From the NCBI GenBank assembly GCA_023426625.1, contig JAFAAJ010000093.1, positions 1-13,049 on the forward strand: DNA of 13,049 nucleotides, written 5' to 3'. The notes under the pieces were generated by a model. It was given only the letters and a program-made list of their open reading frames with translations, was not told the origin of the DNA and made no database searches. Made by a program: the position numbers and the translations under genes. The first letter of the stretch is position 1. Each line of letters begins with the position of its first letter. Shown one piece after another: positions 1 to 6,495 of this stretch. The stretch comes from Bacteroidota bacterium. GTDB lineage: Bacteria > Bacteroidota > Bacteroidia > Flavobacteriales > Weeksellaceae.

Positions 1-389
1 GCTTTACACAACAACCATCCTAGATACACTCCAAAAGTATTTAGGATGATATCATCAACTTCAAATATTCCCATCCGGGTAAAATATTGAAGTGCTTCCA
101 CAATAACAATAACCGACATAAAGGCAAAAAGCAAGTGTTTCAGATCTTTTAACCGTGGAAATATCCAACCCAGAAAACCAAACGGAATAAACATAATGAT
201 ATTTCCTAAAACAATCCTGATAACATCCTCCCACAAAATAGTCTCTTCAACAAACTTGACGGTTGATAAAACAGGTTCTATCCTCAATACATTATCATCA
301 TACTGAAATCTTCCCATTCCCAAAAACATCAGGTAAAGAAGAAACAAAGTATAAGGCAAAATAATGAGCCGATAGAATTTCTTTAACAT
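1..389 (-). CDS. VanZ-like integral membrane protein (3' end outside window)
   Basis: The minus strand is open from an ATG at 389 to the window edge, giving at least 129 residues with no stop. The start reads MLKKFYRLIILPYTLFLLYL, a basic residue pair followed by a membrane segment. A second segment holds LGNIIMFIPFGFLGW (about 62-75) and a third holds MSVIVIVEALQYFTRMGIFE (about 91-110), followed by VDDIILNTFGVYLGW. The order N..FiPfG, E..Q and D.iLNt.G..lG is the conserved pattern of VanZ-like proteins (named for the teicoplanin-resistance protein VanZ). The biochemical role of most family members is unknown, and I do not infer glycopeptide resistance here. It is divergent from lnt across 55 bp. 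The ATG at 389 is the only good start and lies 6 bases after a TACATTTG element. The stop codon lies outside the window. Confidence 0.8.
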   Translation of the reverse strand, partial: MLKKFYRLIILPYTLFLLYLMFLGMGRFQYDDNVLRIEPVLSTVKFVEETILWEDVIRIVLGNIIMFIPFGFLGWIFPRLKDLKHLLFAFMSVIVIVEALQYFTRMGIFEVDDIILNTFGVYLGWLLCK

Positions 390-395
390 AGTTTA

Positions 396-403
396 CAAAT
401 GTA
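396..403 (-). promoter_or_regulatory. Candidate -7 element for the VanZ-like gene
   Basis: Read on the minus strand this is TACATTTG, an exact match to the Bacteroidetes -7 consensus TAnnTTTG. Only 6 bases separate it from the ATG at 389, so the transcript would have almost no leader. I find no good TTTG -33 box at the usual distance of about 19 bases. Confidence 0.45.
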
Positions 404-419
404 TTCATTTCAAAAATAT

Positions 420-427
420 TAAATTTG
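420..427 (+). promoter_or_regulatory. Candidate -7 element for lnt
   Basis: TAAATTTG matches the Bacteroidetes -7 consensus TAnnTTTG exactly. It ends 17 bases before the lnt ATG, predicting a leader of roughly ten bases. It lies in the 55-bp divergent gap, back to back with the minus-strand element at 396-403. No clear -33 box is seen. Confidence 0.45.
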
Positions 428-444
428 TATATTAAATCAACTTA

Positions 445-2076
445 ATGAAATACGTTTTACTTACGCTCATTTCAGCAATGCTGCTGTCTGTATCATGGCC
501 TACTTACGGCATTCCATTTTTTATATTTTTCGCTCTCGTTCCTTTACTGATGATGGAACACGGCGTTTCAAAGTTTTCTGATTATAAAAGGAAAAGCTGG
601 GTTGTTTTCGGACTATCTTATCTATGCTTTATCATTTGGAACATCGTGACCACAGGCTGGTTATACGGATCAAAAAATCCGGACGGAAGTCATTCTTTAA
701 TGGCTGTTTTATTTCCGGTTCTTGTTAATTCTCTCTTATATTCTTTGGTTTTCCAGTGTTATCATTGGTATAAAAATGCTCAGGGCACATATTGGGGATT
801 AGCTTTTTTTGTTTCGATATGGATGAGCTTTGAAAAATTCCACCTGAACTGGGAGCTTACGTGGCCTTGGTTAAATCTAGGAAACATATTTTCAGAATAT
901 ACAGAATTCGTACAATGGTATGATACTTTAGGTGCAACCGGAGGAAGTTTCTGGATCCTGCTCATTAATGTATTTCTATTTTACACACTGAGAACATGGG
1001 AAGCCGGAAGAAAAAGAAAAGATCTTATTAAAAACACTTCCATTGCTGCTCTTTTGATCATTTTACCGATGATTATTTCATTGATTAAATACAACAGTTT
1101 CGATGAAAAACCTATCGGACAGGTAAATGTTCTCCTGCTCCAACCGGAACTCGATCCTTACAATGAAAAATATTTAAAAGACAGCTTAACCATTCAGAAT
1201 GATCTGCTTGGACTCGCAGAAAAGAACTCTAAAGGAAAAATAGATTACTACATCGCTCCGGAAACAGCAATTCCCGGAAGAGGTTCTATTTCCGAGACTG
1301 CCCTTGAAAAAAGCTTTCTTTTGAATAATGTTAAGAATTTTCTTACCCAACATCCGGGTTCTGTTTTTGCAACCGGTATTTCGTCTCACCGTTATTTTTT
1401 AAGTGAAGAAAACCTGCCTAAAGAGGCCTATCAGCTTAATCCCCGCCTTTGGGTAGCAAGCTATAATTCAGCGGTACAAATTGTTCCGAATCAAAAAGTA
1501 GAGATCTATCATAAAGGAAAGCTCGTTCCCGGCGTTGAAATATTTCCTTACATGAATGTTTTAAAGCCCATCTTGGGAGATGCTATGCTCGATCTGGGAG
1601 GAACTGTTGCTTCATTGGGGACCGATAAAGAAAGAGTAGCTTTCTCAAATCCTTACAACAAAGGTAAATTAGCACCTATCATCTGTTATGAAAGCATCTA
1701 TGGTGAATTTGTAACCGATTACGTAAAAAAAGGAGCCAACTTTTTAGCAATCATGACCAACGATTCATGGTGGGGCGTAACAGAAGGACACAAACAATTG
1801 CTTTCCTACGCTAAGCTCAGAGCTGTAGAAACACGAAGAGAAATAGCACGTTCTGCCAACAGTGGAATCTCCGCTCATATTGATGCCAAAGGAAATGTTC
1901 TGGAAGATACTTTTTACGGAGATCAAACCACTCTATTTGCCAAGATCATCCTGTATGACAAACAGACTTTCTACACCAGAGCAGGAGACCTTCTTTCAAG
2001 AGTGTCAATTTTTGCATTAGGATTTTTAATTTTTTATTTCCTTATCAAACGATTTCAGAGAAAAGCCACAAAATAG
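445..2076 (+). CDS. lnt: Apolipoprotein N-acyltransferase
   Basis: Lnt adds the third acyl chain to the N-terminal cysteine of lipoproteins in the inner membrane, using a phospholipid donor. The 543-residue protein starts with several hydrophobic segments (about 1-35, 50-70, 85-105, 115-130, 165-182, 198-215). These are followed by a periplasmic nitrilase-fold domain (about 225-490) and a last membrane segment near the C-terminus (about 517-535). The nitrilase catalytic residues are visible: E273 in APETAIPG, K357 in YHKGKLVPG, and C414 in PIICYESIYG. The sequence TNDSWWG at 438-444 is also typical of Lnt. The length fits the family (about 500-550). It appears to stand alone: rpmB follows after 131 bases and has its own promoter. 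I see no clear hairpin terminator in that gap. Confidence 0.95.
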   Translation: MKYVLLTLISAMLLSVSWPTYGIPFFIFFALVPLLMMEHGVSKFSDYKRKSWVVFGLSYLCFIIWNIVTTGWLYGSKNPDGSHSLMAVLFPVLVNSLLYSLVFQCYHWYKNAQGTYWGLAFFVSIWMSFEKFHLNWELTWPWLNLGNIFSEYTEFVQWYDTLGATGGSFWILLINVFLFYTLRTWEAGRKRKDLIKNTSIAALLIILPMIISLIKYNSFDEKPIGQVNVLLLQPELDPYNEKYLKDSLTIQNDLLGLAEKNSKGKIDYYIAPETAIPGRGSISETALEKSFLLNNVKNFLTQHPGSVFATGISSHRYFLSEENLPKEAYQLNPRLWVASYNSAVQIVPNQKVEIYHKGKLVPGVEIFPYMNVLKPILGDAMLDLGGTVASLGTDKERVAFSNPYNKGKLAPIICYESIYGEFVTDYVKKGANFLAIMTNDSWWGVTEGHKQLLSYAKLRAVETRREIARSANSGISAHIDAKGNVLEDTFYGDQTTLFAKIILYDKQTFYTRAGDLLSRVSIFALGFLIFYFLIKRFQRKATK

Positions 2077-2139
2077 CACCCTGAAATCTTAATTGTTTAA
2101 AAAATAATCTAACTAATTGGAAAAATAAATTTTAAAACA

Positions 2140-2171
2140 TTTGCCTATCTAAAAAATTCTTTGTTATTTTG
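2140..2171 (+). promoter_or_regulatory. Candidate promoter of the rpmB-rpmG-DUF4295 operon
   Basis: TTTG at 2140-2143 is followed after 20 bases by TTATTTTG at 2164-2171, which is one mismatch from the -7 consensus TAnnTTTG. Spacing suits the Bacteroidetes primary sigma factor. It would give a leader of about 30 bases before the rpmB ATG at 2208. Confidence 0.5.
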
Positions 2172-2207
2172 CACACTCAAATATTATACAAATAAGAACA
2201 TCGAGAT

Positions 2208-2447
2208 ATGTCAAGAATTTGCCAAATAACAGGAAAGCGTGCAATGGTTGGTAACAACGTTTCTCACGCTAATAACAAAACGAAGCGTCGTTTTGAAATT
2301 AACTTATTGGAGAAGAAGTTTTACCTTCCAGAGCAAGATAAGCACGTAACGTTAAAAGTTTCAGCTCATGGATTGAGAGTGATTAACAAGATTGGAATCG
2401 AGGAAGCTTTAGAAAGAGCAACTAGAAACGGATTGATTAAAAAGTAA
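2208..2447 (+). CDS. rpmB: Large ribosomal subunit protein bL28
   Basis: This 79-residue basic protein begins MSRICQITGKRAMVGNNVSH and continues with NNKTKRRFEINL, the signature start of bL28, a structural component of the 50S subunit. The C-terminal part (LRVINKIGIEEALERA) also matches the family. It has a single cysteine (C5) and none of the CxxC pairs of the zinc-binding form, so it is the zinc-independent type. It is the first gene of a tight operon: rpmG starts 7 bases after its stop. The upstream sequence is A-rich and has no Shine-Dalgarno motif. Confidence 0.97.
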   Translation: MSRICQITGKRAMVGNNVSHANNKTKRRFEINLLEKKFYLPEQDKHVTLKVSAHGLRVINKIGIEEALERATRNGLIKK

Positions 2448-2454
2448 TTGAATC

Positions 2455-2637
2455 ATGGCAAAAAAAGGAAATAGAGTTCAAGTAATCCTTGAATGTACAG
2501 AGCATAAAGAAAGCGGTATGCCAGGAATGTCTAGATACATTTCTACTAAAAATAAAAAGAACACTACAGAGAGATTAGAACTTAAAAAGTATAATCCTGT
2601 TCTTAAGAAATATACTGTTCACAAAGAAATCAAGTAA
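2455..2637 (+). CDS. rpmG: Large ribosomal subunit protein bL33 (zinc-free form)
   Basis: This 60-residue protein matches bL33 of the 50S subunit: MAKKGNRVQVILECTEH at the start, then STKNKKNTTERLELKKYNP and a C-terminal YTVHKEIK. In zinc-ribbon bL33 there are two CxxC pairs. Here the first pair is reduced to C-T-E-H and the second is replaced by N-P-V-L, so this is the zinc-independent form. It lies 7 bases after rpmB and 21 bases before the DUF4295 gene, so the three are almost certainly cotranscribed. A short insert (ESGMPGMSRY) before the STKNKKN motif lengthens it slightly relative to the usual 50-55 residues. Confidence 0.96.
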   Translation: MAKKGNRVQVILECTEHKESGMPGMSRYISTKNKKNTTERLELKKYNPVLKKYTVHKEIK

Positions 2638-2658
2638 TTATATAAATTATAACTTACC

Positions 2659-2811
2659 ATGGCAAAGAAAGTAGTAGCAACCCTACAAAGCGGTCAGTCA
2701 AAGAAAATGACTAAAGTTGTGAAAATGGTGAAGTCATCTAAATCAGGTGCTTACGTTTTCGAAGAAAAAGTAATGAATGCAGACGAAGTAGACAGTTATT
2801 TGAAAAAATAA
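2659..2811 (+). CDS. DUF4295 small basic protein, probable ribosomal protein bL38
   Basis: A 50-codon frame starts at the ATG at 2659 and ends at TAA 2809-2811. It begins MAKKVVATLQSGQSKKMTKV and ends ADEVDSYLKK. It is rich in lysine, has no membrane segment, and lies 21 bases after rpmG and just before a terminator, so it is the last gene of the ribosomal operon. I recognise it as the Bacteroidetes family DUF4295, which regularly follows rpmG. The Flavobacterium johnsoniae ribosome structure revealed an extra large-subunit protein named bL38. I believe this family is that protein, but the assignment is from memory. The alternative is an uncharacterised ribosome-associated protein. The existence of the gene is much surer than the name. 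Confidence 0.85.
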   Translation: MAKKVVATLQSGQSKKMTKVVKMVKSSKSGAYVFEEKVMNADEVDSYLKK

Positions 2812-2832
2812 TCCATACTTTATTTACAATAT

Positions 2833-2864
2833 AAAAAACTACTCAGATTTTGGGTAGTTTTTTT
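2833..2864 (+). terminator. Rho-independent terminator of the ribosomal operon
   Basis: A 12-bp stem (2833-2844 with 2852-2863, one T-G pair) encloses a 7-base loop. The core is ACTACTC/GGGTAGT, and the right arm ends in a run of T to 2864. It begins 21 bases after the DUF4295 stop, closing the operon ahead of ftsY. Confidence 0.8.
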
Positions 2865-2866
2865 GT

Positions 2867-2874
2867 TATCTTTG
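2867..2874 (+). promoter_or_regulatory. Candidate -7 element for ftsY
   Basis: TATCTTTG matches TAnnTTTG exactly and starts 2 bases after the T-run of the preceding terminator. A TTTG at 2849-2852 lies in the terminator loop and stem but is only 14 bases upstream, shorter than the usual spacing. The predicted leader before the ftsY ATG at 2954 is about 70 bases and contains an 11-codon frame. Confidence 0.5.
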
Positions 2875-2887
2875 CTTTTAATTAATT

Positions 2888-2923
2888 ATGAGCCGTATAG
2901 GAATTAAAAAATACAGCTCCTGA
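2888..2923 (+). other. 11-codon frame in the ftsY leader, possible leader peptide
   Basis: An ATG at 2888 opens a frame encoding MSRIGIKKYSS followed by TGA at 2921-2923. It lies 13 bases after the TATCTTTG element and 30 bases before the ftsY ATG, so it would be the first start codon on the ftsY transcript. Two copies of GTAATTC (2927-2933 and 2941-2947) follow. A frame this short can occur by chance, and I see no ribosome-arrest motif. Confidence 0.2.
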
Positions 2924-2953
2924 TTTGTAATTCAAATTCCGTAATTCATAAAA

Positions 2954-3907
2954 ATGAGTTGGTTTAAAAAGATATTCAAAAAAGAAGAGAAAGAGACTTT
3001 AGACAAAGGATTGGAAAAATCCAGTCAGGGGTTCTTCGAAAAAATGACTAAAGCCGTAGTCGGTAAAAGCAAAGTAGACGATGAAGTACTGGATGACCTG
3101 GAAGAAGTGCTTATCGCTTCCGATGTAGGCGCATCAACCACCATTAAGATCATAGAAAGAATTGAAGAGCGCGTTGCCAGAGACAAATACGTAAGCGTAA
3201 ATGAGCTGGACAGGATTCTTCGTGAAGAGATCTCTGGATTACTACTGGAAAACCCTCATGCCGGAACCGGAAACATCGATACTACCAAGAAACCTTACGT
3301 CATCATGGTTGTTGGCGTAAATGGCGTGGGAAAAACCACCACGATCGGAAAGCTTGCATATCAATTCAAATCAGAAGGTAAAAAAGTAGTTTTAGGAGCC
3401 GCCGATACCTTCAGAGCCGCTGCCGTAGATCAGCTGACCATCTGGAGCGAAAGAGTGGATGTACCCATCGTTAAACAAAGCATGGGTTCCGATCCTGCAT
3501 CAGTAGCATTTGACACCGTGCAAAGTGCCGTTGCCCAAAATGCAGATGTAGTGATCATTGACACTGCAGGAAGACTTCATAATAAAGTAAACTTAATGAA
3601 CGAGCTTTCCAAGATCAAAAGAGTAATGCAAAAAGTAATTCCTGATGCGCCTCATGAGATCTTGCTAGTTCTTGACGGTTCTACTGGACAGAACGCTTTC
3701 GAGCAGGCAAAACAATTCACAGCAGCTACCGAAGTAAATGCCTTAGCCGTTACCAAACTGGACGGAACAGCCAAAGGAGGAGTTGTAATTGGAATTTCAG
3801 ATCAGTTCCAGATCCCGGTAAAATACATAGGTGTCGGAGAGAAGATGCAGGACCTTCAATTGTTTAATGGTACAGAATTTGTTGATTCATTTTTCAAGAA
3901 AAGATGA
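2954..3907 (+). CDS. ftsY: Signal recognition particle receptor FtsY
   Basis: FtsY is the membrane-associated GTPase that receives SRP-ribosome complexes and hands nascent membrane proteins to the Sec translocon. The 317-residue protein has a short basic N-terminus (MSWFKKIFKKEEKETLDKGL) instead of the long acidic A domain of E. coli. Next come the helical N domain (about 20-100) and the G domain. The GTPase motifs are intact: GVNGVGKTTT at 121-130, DTFRAAA at 151-157, DTAGR at 203-207, TKLD at 267-270 and GVGE at 293-296. TKLDGTAKGG is the SRP-GTPase signature. It follows the ribosomal operon but is separated by a terminator and its own candidate promoter. Placement next to rpmB-rpmG-DUF4295 is common in Bacteroidetes. 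Confidence 0.97.
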   Translation: MSWFKKIFKKEEKETLDKGLEKSSQGFFEKMTKAVVGKSKVDDEVLDDLEEVLIASDVGASTTIKIIERIEERVARDKYVSVNELDRILREEISGLLLENPHAGTGNIDTTKKPYVIMVVGVNGVGKTTTIGKLAYQFKSEGKKVVLGAADTFRAAAVDQLTIWSERVDVPIVKQSMGSDPASVAFDTVQSAVAQNADVVIIDTAGRLHNKVNLMNELSKIKRVMQKVIPDAPHEILLVLDGSTGQNAFEQAKQFTAATEVNALAVTKLDGTAKGGVVIGISDQFQIPVKYIGVGEKMQDLQLFNGTEFVDSFFKKR

Positions 3908-3969
3908 TTTTTATCATATTTCCTGAATAACAACACTTCAAACACCATTAACAATTAAAATGTAAAACT

Positions 3970-4224
3970 ATGGGAATTTTAACTTGGATCATTTTTGGTC
4001 TTATAGCAGGAGCTATCGCAAAATTAATTATGCCGGGAACTCAGGGAGGAGGCTGGCTAATGACCATCATTTTGGGAATCGTAGGCGCCTTTGTAGGCGG
4101 GTTTATCGGAAGTATGCTTGGCTGGGGAACTGTAGATGACTTTGATTTCCGAAGCATGCTATTAGCAGTAGGAGGAGCACTTATTGTCCTCTGGATATTC
4201 GGAATGGCAACACGGAAGAGTTAA
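3970..4224 (+). CDS. GlsB/YeaQ/YmgE-type small membrane protein
   Basis: This 84-residue protein is glycine-rich and almost entirely hydrophobic, with three membrane segments (about 3-20, 28-50 and 63-80). The pattern GLIAGAIAKLIMPG, then GGGWLMTIILGIVGAFVGG, is that of the transglycosylase-associated (PF04226) family. Despite the family name no enzymatic activity is established, and relatives are often stress-responsive. It starts 62 bases after ftsY with no clear promoter between, so read-through from ftsY is possible. The second loop carries an acidic stretch (DDFDF). It converges on sppA over a shared terminator. Family assignment is strong; function is not known. Confidence 0.88.
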   Translation: MGILTWIIFGLIAGAIAKLIMPGTQGGGWLMTIILGIVGAFVGGFIGSMLGWGTVDDFDFRSMLLAVGGALIVLWIFGMATRKS

Positions 4225-4238
4225 AAAATATCAAAAAT

Positions 4239-4273
4239 AAAATCCCGGCGCTGAAATCAGCGCCGGGATTTTT
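4239..4273. terminator. Strong bidirectional terminator between glsB-like gene and sppA
   Basis: A near-continuous inverted repeat has left arm 4239-4254 and right arm 4257-4272, with the GC-rich core TCCCGGCGCTGA. It is flanked by T-runs in both directions (TTTTT at 4269-4273 on plus, and TTTTATTTTT on minus). It lies between the convergent 3' ends at 4224 and 4289, so it can stop transcription from both sides. Confidence 0.9.
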
Positions 4274-4288
4274 GTACAATAATATAAT

Positions 4289-6052
4289 TTAGTTAATTTT
4301 TATCTGGTAAGGCATTTCCATTTTAACTTCGGATTTTAGTTTTTCATCCGTGATCTGCTGTAAGATCTCATAATTGGCCTTTCCTATTTTATTCTTAATG
4401 ATTCTTGCAGAAATATCATCTTCATTAAGATCACTGAATATCTGTTCGAAAGTTGACATTCTCTTAGGATAAGAAGTTACATTGTATGACTTAAGTCCCG
4501 CTTTCTGCGCAGCATATTTTACCGCATCATTTAGAGTTCCCAATTCATCCACCAATCCTATTTCTTTAGCACGGACTCCGCTCCATACTCTACCTCCACC
4601 TACGCTGTCAATTTGCTCAAAACTCTGTTTTCTGTTCTGAGTTACAAAATGAACAAACCTTTTATAAGTACCTTCAACACTTCTTGTAATCAGGCTTACT
4701 CCATAAGGTGTAACCCCGTGTAATGAAGAATAATACTGTGAGTTGGCATTGGTCGCAACAATATCTGAACGAATACCATTTTTGTTAGCAATATCTTTAA
4801 AGTAAGGAATCACTCCAAAAACTCCGATAGATCCGGTAAGCGTATTAGGCTCAGAATAAATTTTATCCGCCGCCATTGCTATATAATATCCTCCTGATGC
4901 CGCATAATCTCCAAATGAAACCACAAGTGGCTTTTTCTTTTTTAGTTGTTGTAATTCAAAAAGGATCTCATCAGAAGCATTAGCACTTCCCCCCGGAGAA
5001 TTGATTCTGAAAACCACCGCTTTTACTTTATCATTTTCCTGAAGCTCTTTAATATATTTAATATATTTTTCGGAATGAATATCATTATAGTTATCTCCGC
5101 TATTAATGGATCCTGATGCATATAATACGGCTACTTTTTCACCGGATTTATCTTCATCGGAATAAGAGTTGATATATTTTGCCAAAGAAATCTTATTCAG
5201 TTTATCTTTTTCTTTTAAGCTTAATTTAGATTTTATCAGCTGATCGTACTCCGTTTTTTGGATAAGCTTGTCAGCAAGTCTGTATTTTAAACCCTGTTCC
5301 GGAATCATCCCGTATAAACTGTCAACAACCATTCTGAATTGAGCCGTATCAATTTTTCTGGAGGCGGCAATTCTTGTGGATGTATTTTTCCAAATATCAT
5401 TTAAAAGTGTACTTAGTTGTTCTTTATTTTCCGGTGAAATATCATTTCTTAAGAAAGGCTCCACAGCAGATTTGAATTTTCCGTGACGGATCACTTCTAT
5501 CCCGATTCCATATTTTTCTGCAAAATCTTTATAAAAGGTAACTTCAGTAGCAAGACCTTTCAATTCTATCAATCCGGATGGATTCAGATAATACTGATCC
5601 GCAACAGATCCTAAATAATAAGAAGCCTGTGATACTGCATTTCCATAAGCATATACAAATTTCCCGCTTTTTTTGAAATCTTCAATCGCATTTCTTAAAT
5701 CGTCAATCTGTGTAATTCCGGCATTCAGCTGATCAGCTTCAATACTGATTCCTTTAATCTTATCATCTGTTTTCGCTTTATGGATTGCTTCTACCGCATC
5801 ATAAATCAGAATACTTCTGTTTTTATTATTTATATTGAATAAATCACCCTGTTCTTCCGTAGGGCTGTCTATAATATCTGTCTTCAAATTAATGGTTAAT
5901 ACAGAGTTCTTTTTTACTATGGTTTTATCTTCGCCCATAGAACCCATTACCATCATTATTATAAAAAAGAAGAAGAAGACACAAAATAGCACGATAATTG
6001 CTACTATATTTGCCAAGACATTTTTTAAAAAACTTTTCATAAAATCAATCAT
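4289..6052 (-). CDS. sppA: Signal peptide peptidase SppA, 67K type
   Basis: SppA is a membrane-bound serine protease of family S49 that degrades signal peptides and other membrane fragments. The 587-residue protein has an N-terminal membrane anchor (about 12-37, including a run of five phenylalanines). Two S49 domains follow, as in the E. coli 67-kDa form. The catalytic lysine of the first domain is K194 in GKFKSAVEPF. The nucleophilic serine of the second is S386 in GDYAASGGYY. FRINSPGGSANASDEI (348-363) is also typical. Length fits the long form (about 590-620). Two starts are possible: ATG at 6052 (MIDFMKSF) or ATG at 6040 (MKSF), and the second would give a more usual N-terminus. It is head-to-head with folK. 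Confidence 0.94.
   Translation of the reverse strand: MIDFMKSFLKNVLANIVAIIVLFCVFFFFFIIMMVMGSMGEDKTIVKKNSVLTINLKTDIIDSPTEEQGDLFNINNKNRSILIYDAVEAIHKAKTDDKIKGISIEADQLNAGITQIDDLRNAIEDFKKSGKFVYAYGNAVSQASYYLGSVADQYYLNPSGLIELKGLATEVTFYKDFAEKYGIGIEVIRHGKFKSAVEPFLRNDISPENKEQLSTLLNDIWKNTSTRIAASRKIDTAQFRMVVDSLYGMIPEQGLKYRLADKLIQKTEYDQLIKSKLSLKEKDKLNKISLAKYINSYSDEDKSGEKVAVLYASGSINSGDNYNDIHSEKYIKYIKELQENDKVKAVVFRINSPGGSANASDEILFELQQLKKKKPLVVSFGDYAASGGYYIAMAADKIYSEPNTLTGSIGVFGVIPYFKDIANKNGIRSDIVATNANSQYYSSLHGVTPYGVSLITRSVEGTYKRFVHFVTQNRKQSFEQIDSVGGGRVWSGVRAKEIGLVDELGTLNDAVKYAAQKAGLKSYNVTSYPKRMSTFEQIFSDLNEDDISARIIKNKIGKANYEILQQITDEKLKSEVKMEMPYQIKIN
6005..6012 (+). promoter_or_regulatory. Candidate -7 element for folK inside sppA
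   Basis: TATATTTG matches TAnnTTTG exactly, 48 bases before the folK ATG. It lies within the sppA coding region on the opposite strand. No TTTG box is seen about 19 bases upstream, so it may be chance in AT-rich DNA. It is the best candidate in the region, since the gap between the two start codons is only 8 bases. Confidence 0.35.
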
Positions 6053-6060
6053 TTCACAAT

Positions 6061-6477
6061 ATGTCGCAACATAAGGTAGTTTTGTTACTGGGGAGTAATC
6101 TTGGTGATCCTAAAAAAAATCTTGAACTGGCTTTAGAAAAATTAGAAGGCGGTAATATTGAGATATTGAAAACGAGCGAATCCCTAACTTCACAACCTGT
6201 GGAATTTGTTAGTTCCAATATTTTTTGTAATATTGCAGCTATAATATATACAAGTCTTTCCCCAATACAACTGCTTGATTTTGTTAAAAGTATTGAAATG
6301 GAAATGGGGAGAGCTAATGATTCAAGAGCCACAGGCGGCTATAGCGACAGGATAATAGACATTGACATCATTAAGTATAACGAACTAAATTTCAGATCAG
6401 AAAGATTGGAAATTCCTCATAAAAAACATCTTTTTGAAAGAGATTTTTCTAAAATATTATTAAAAGATTTTATCTAG
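6061..6477 (+). CDS. folK: 6-hydroxymethyl-7,8-dihydropterin pyrophosphokinase (HPPK)
   Basis: FolK transfers pyrophosphate from ATP to 6-hydroxymethyl-7,8-dihydropterin in folate synthesis. The 138-residue protein starts with LLLGSNLGDPKKNLELAL (8-25), the family N-terminal motif. It carries GYSDRIIDIDII (93-104), where R97, D100 and D102 correspond to the ATP-binding arginine and the two magnesium-binding aspartates of E. coli HPPK. LEIPHKKHLFERDF (116-129) is the usual third motif. It is a little short: E. coli HPPK has about 160 residues, and the C-terminus here ends soon after the RDF motif. The ATG at 6061 is 8 bases from the divergent sppA ATG. The OmpA-like gene follows 18 bases after its stop, so cotranscription is possible. 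Confidence 0.92.
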   Translation: MSQHKVVLLLGSNLGDPKKNLELALEKLEGGNIEILKTSESLTSQPVEFVSSNIFCNIAAIIYTSLSPIQLLDFVKSIEMEMGRANDSRATGGYSDRIIDIDIIKYNELNFRSERLEIPHKKHLFERDFSKILLKDFI

Positions 6478-6495
6478 AAACATAAAACATATTGT

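Noticed and set aside
1..389. Glycopeptide resistance determinant suggested by the VanZ-like protein
   Set aside because: No vanHAX-type genes are near, and most VanZ-like proteins have no shown role in resistance.
780..1389. Two minus-strand frames of 60-70 codons inside lnt
   Set aside because: They are shadows of the lnt coding strand; lnt catalytic residues fix the correct frame.
2077..2139. Terminator for lnt
   Set aside because: The AT-rich stretch after lnt shows no stem of useful length followed by a T-run.
5835..6074. Plus-strand open frame of about 79 codons with a lysine run, opposite the sppA start
   Set aside because: It is the reverse of the sppA membrane-anchor codons; the lysine run mirrors the phenylalanine codons, and the true gene has clear family motifs.
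6054..6332. Minus-strand open frame of 92 codons opposite folK
   Set aside because: It lies wholly across folK, which has complete HPPK motifs; no recognisable domain or promoter supports the antisense frame.
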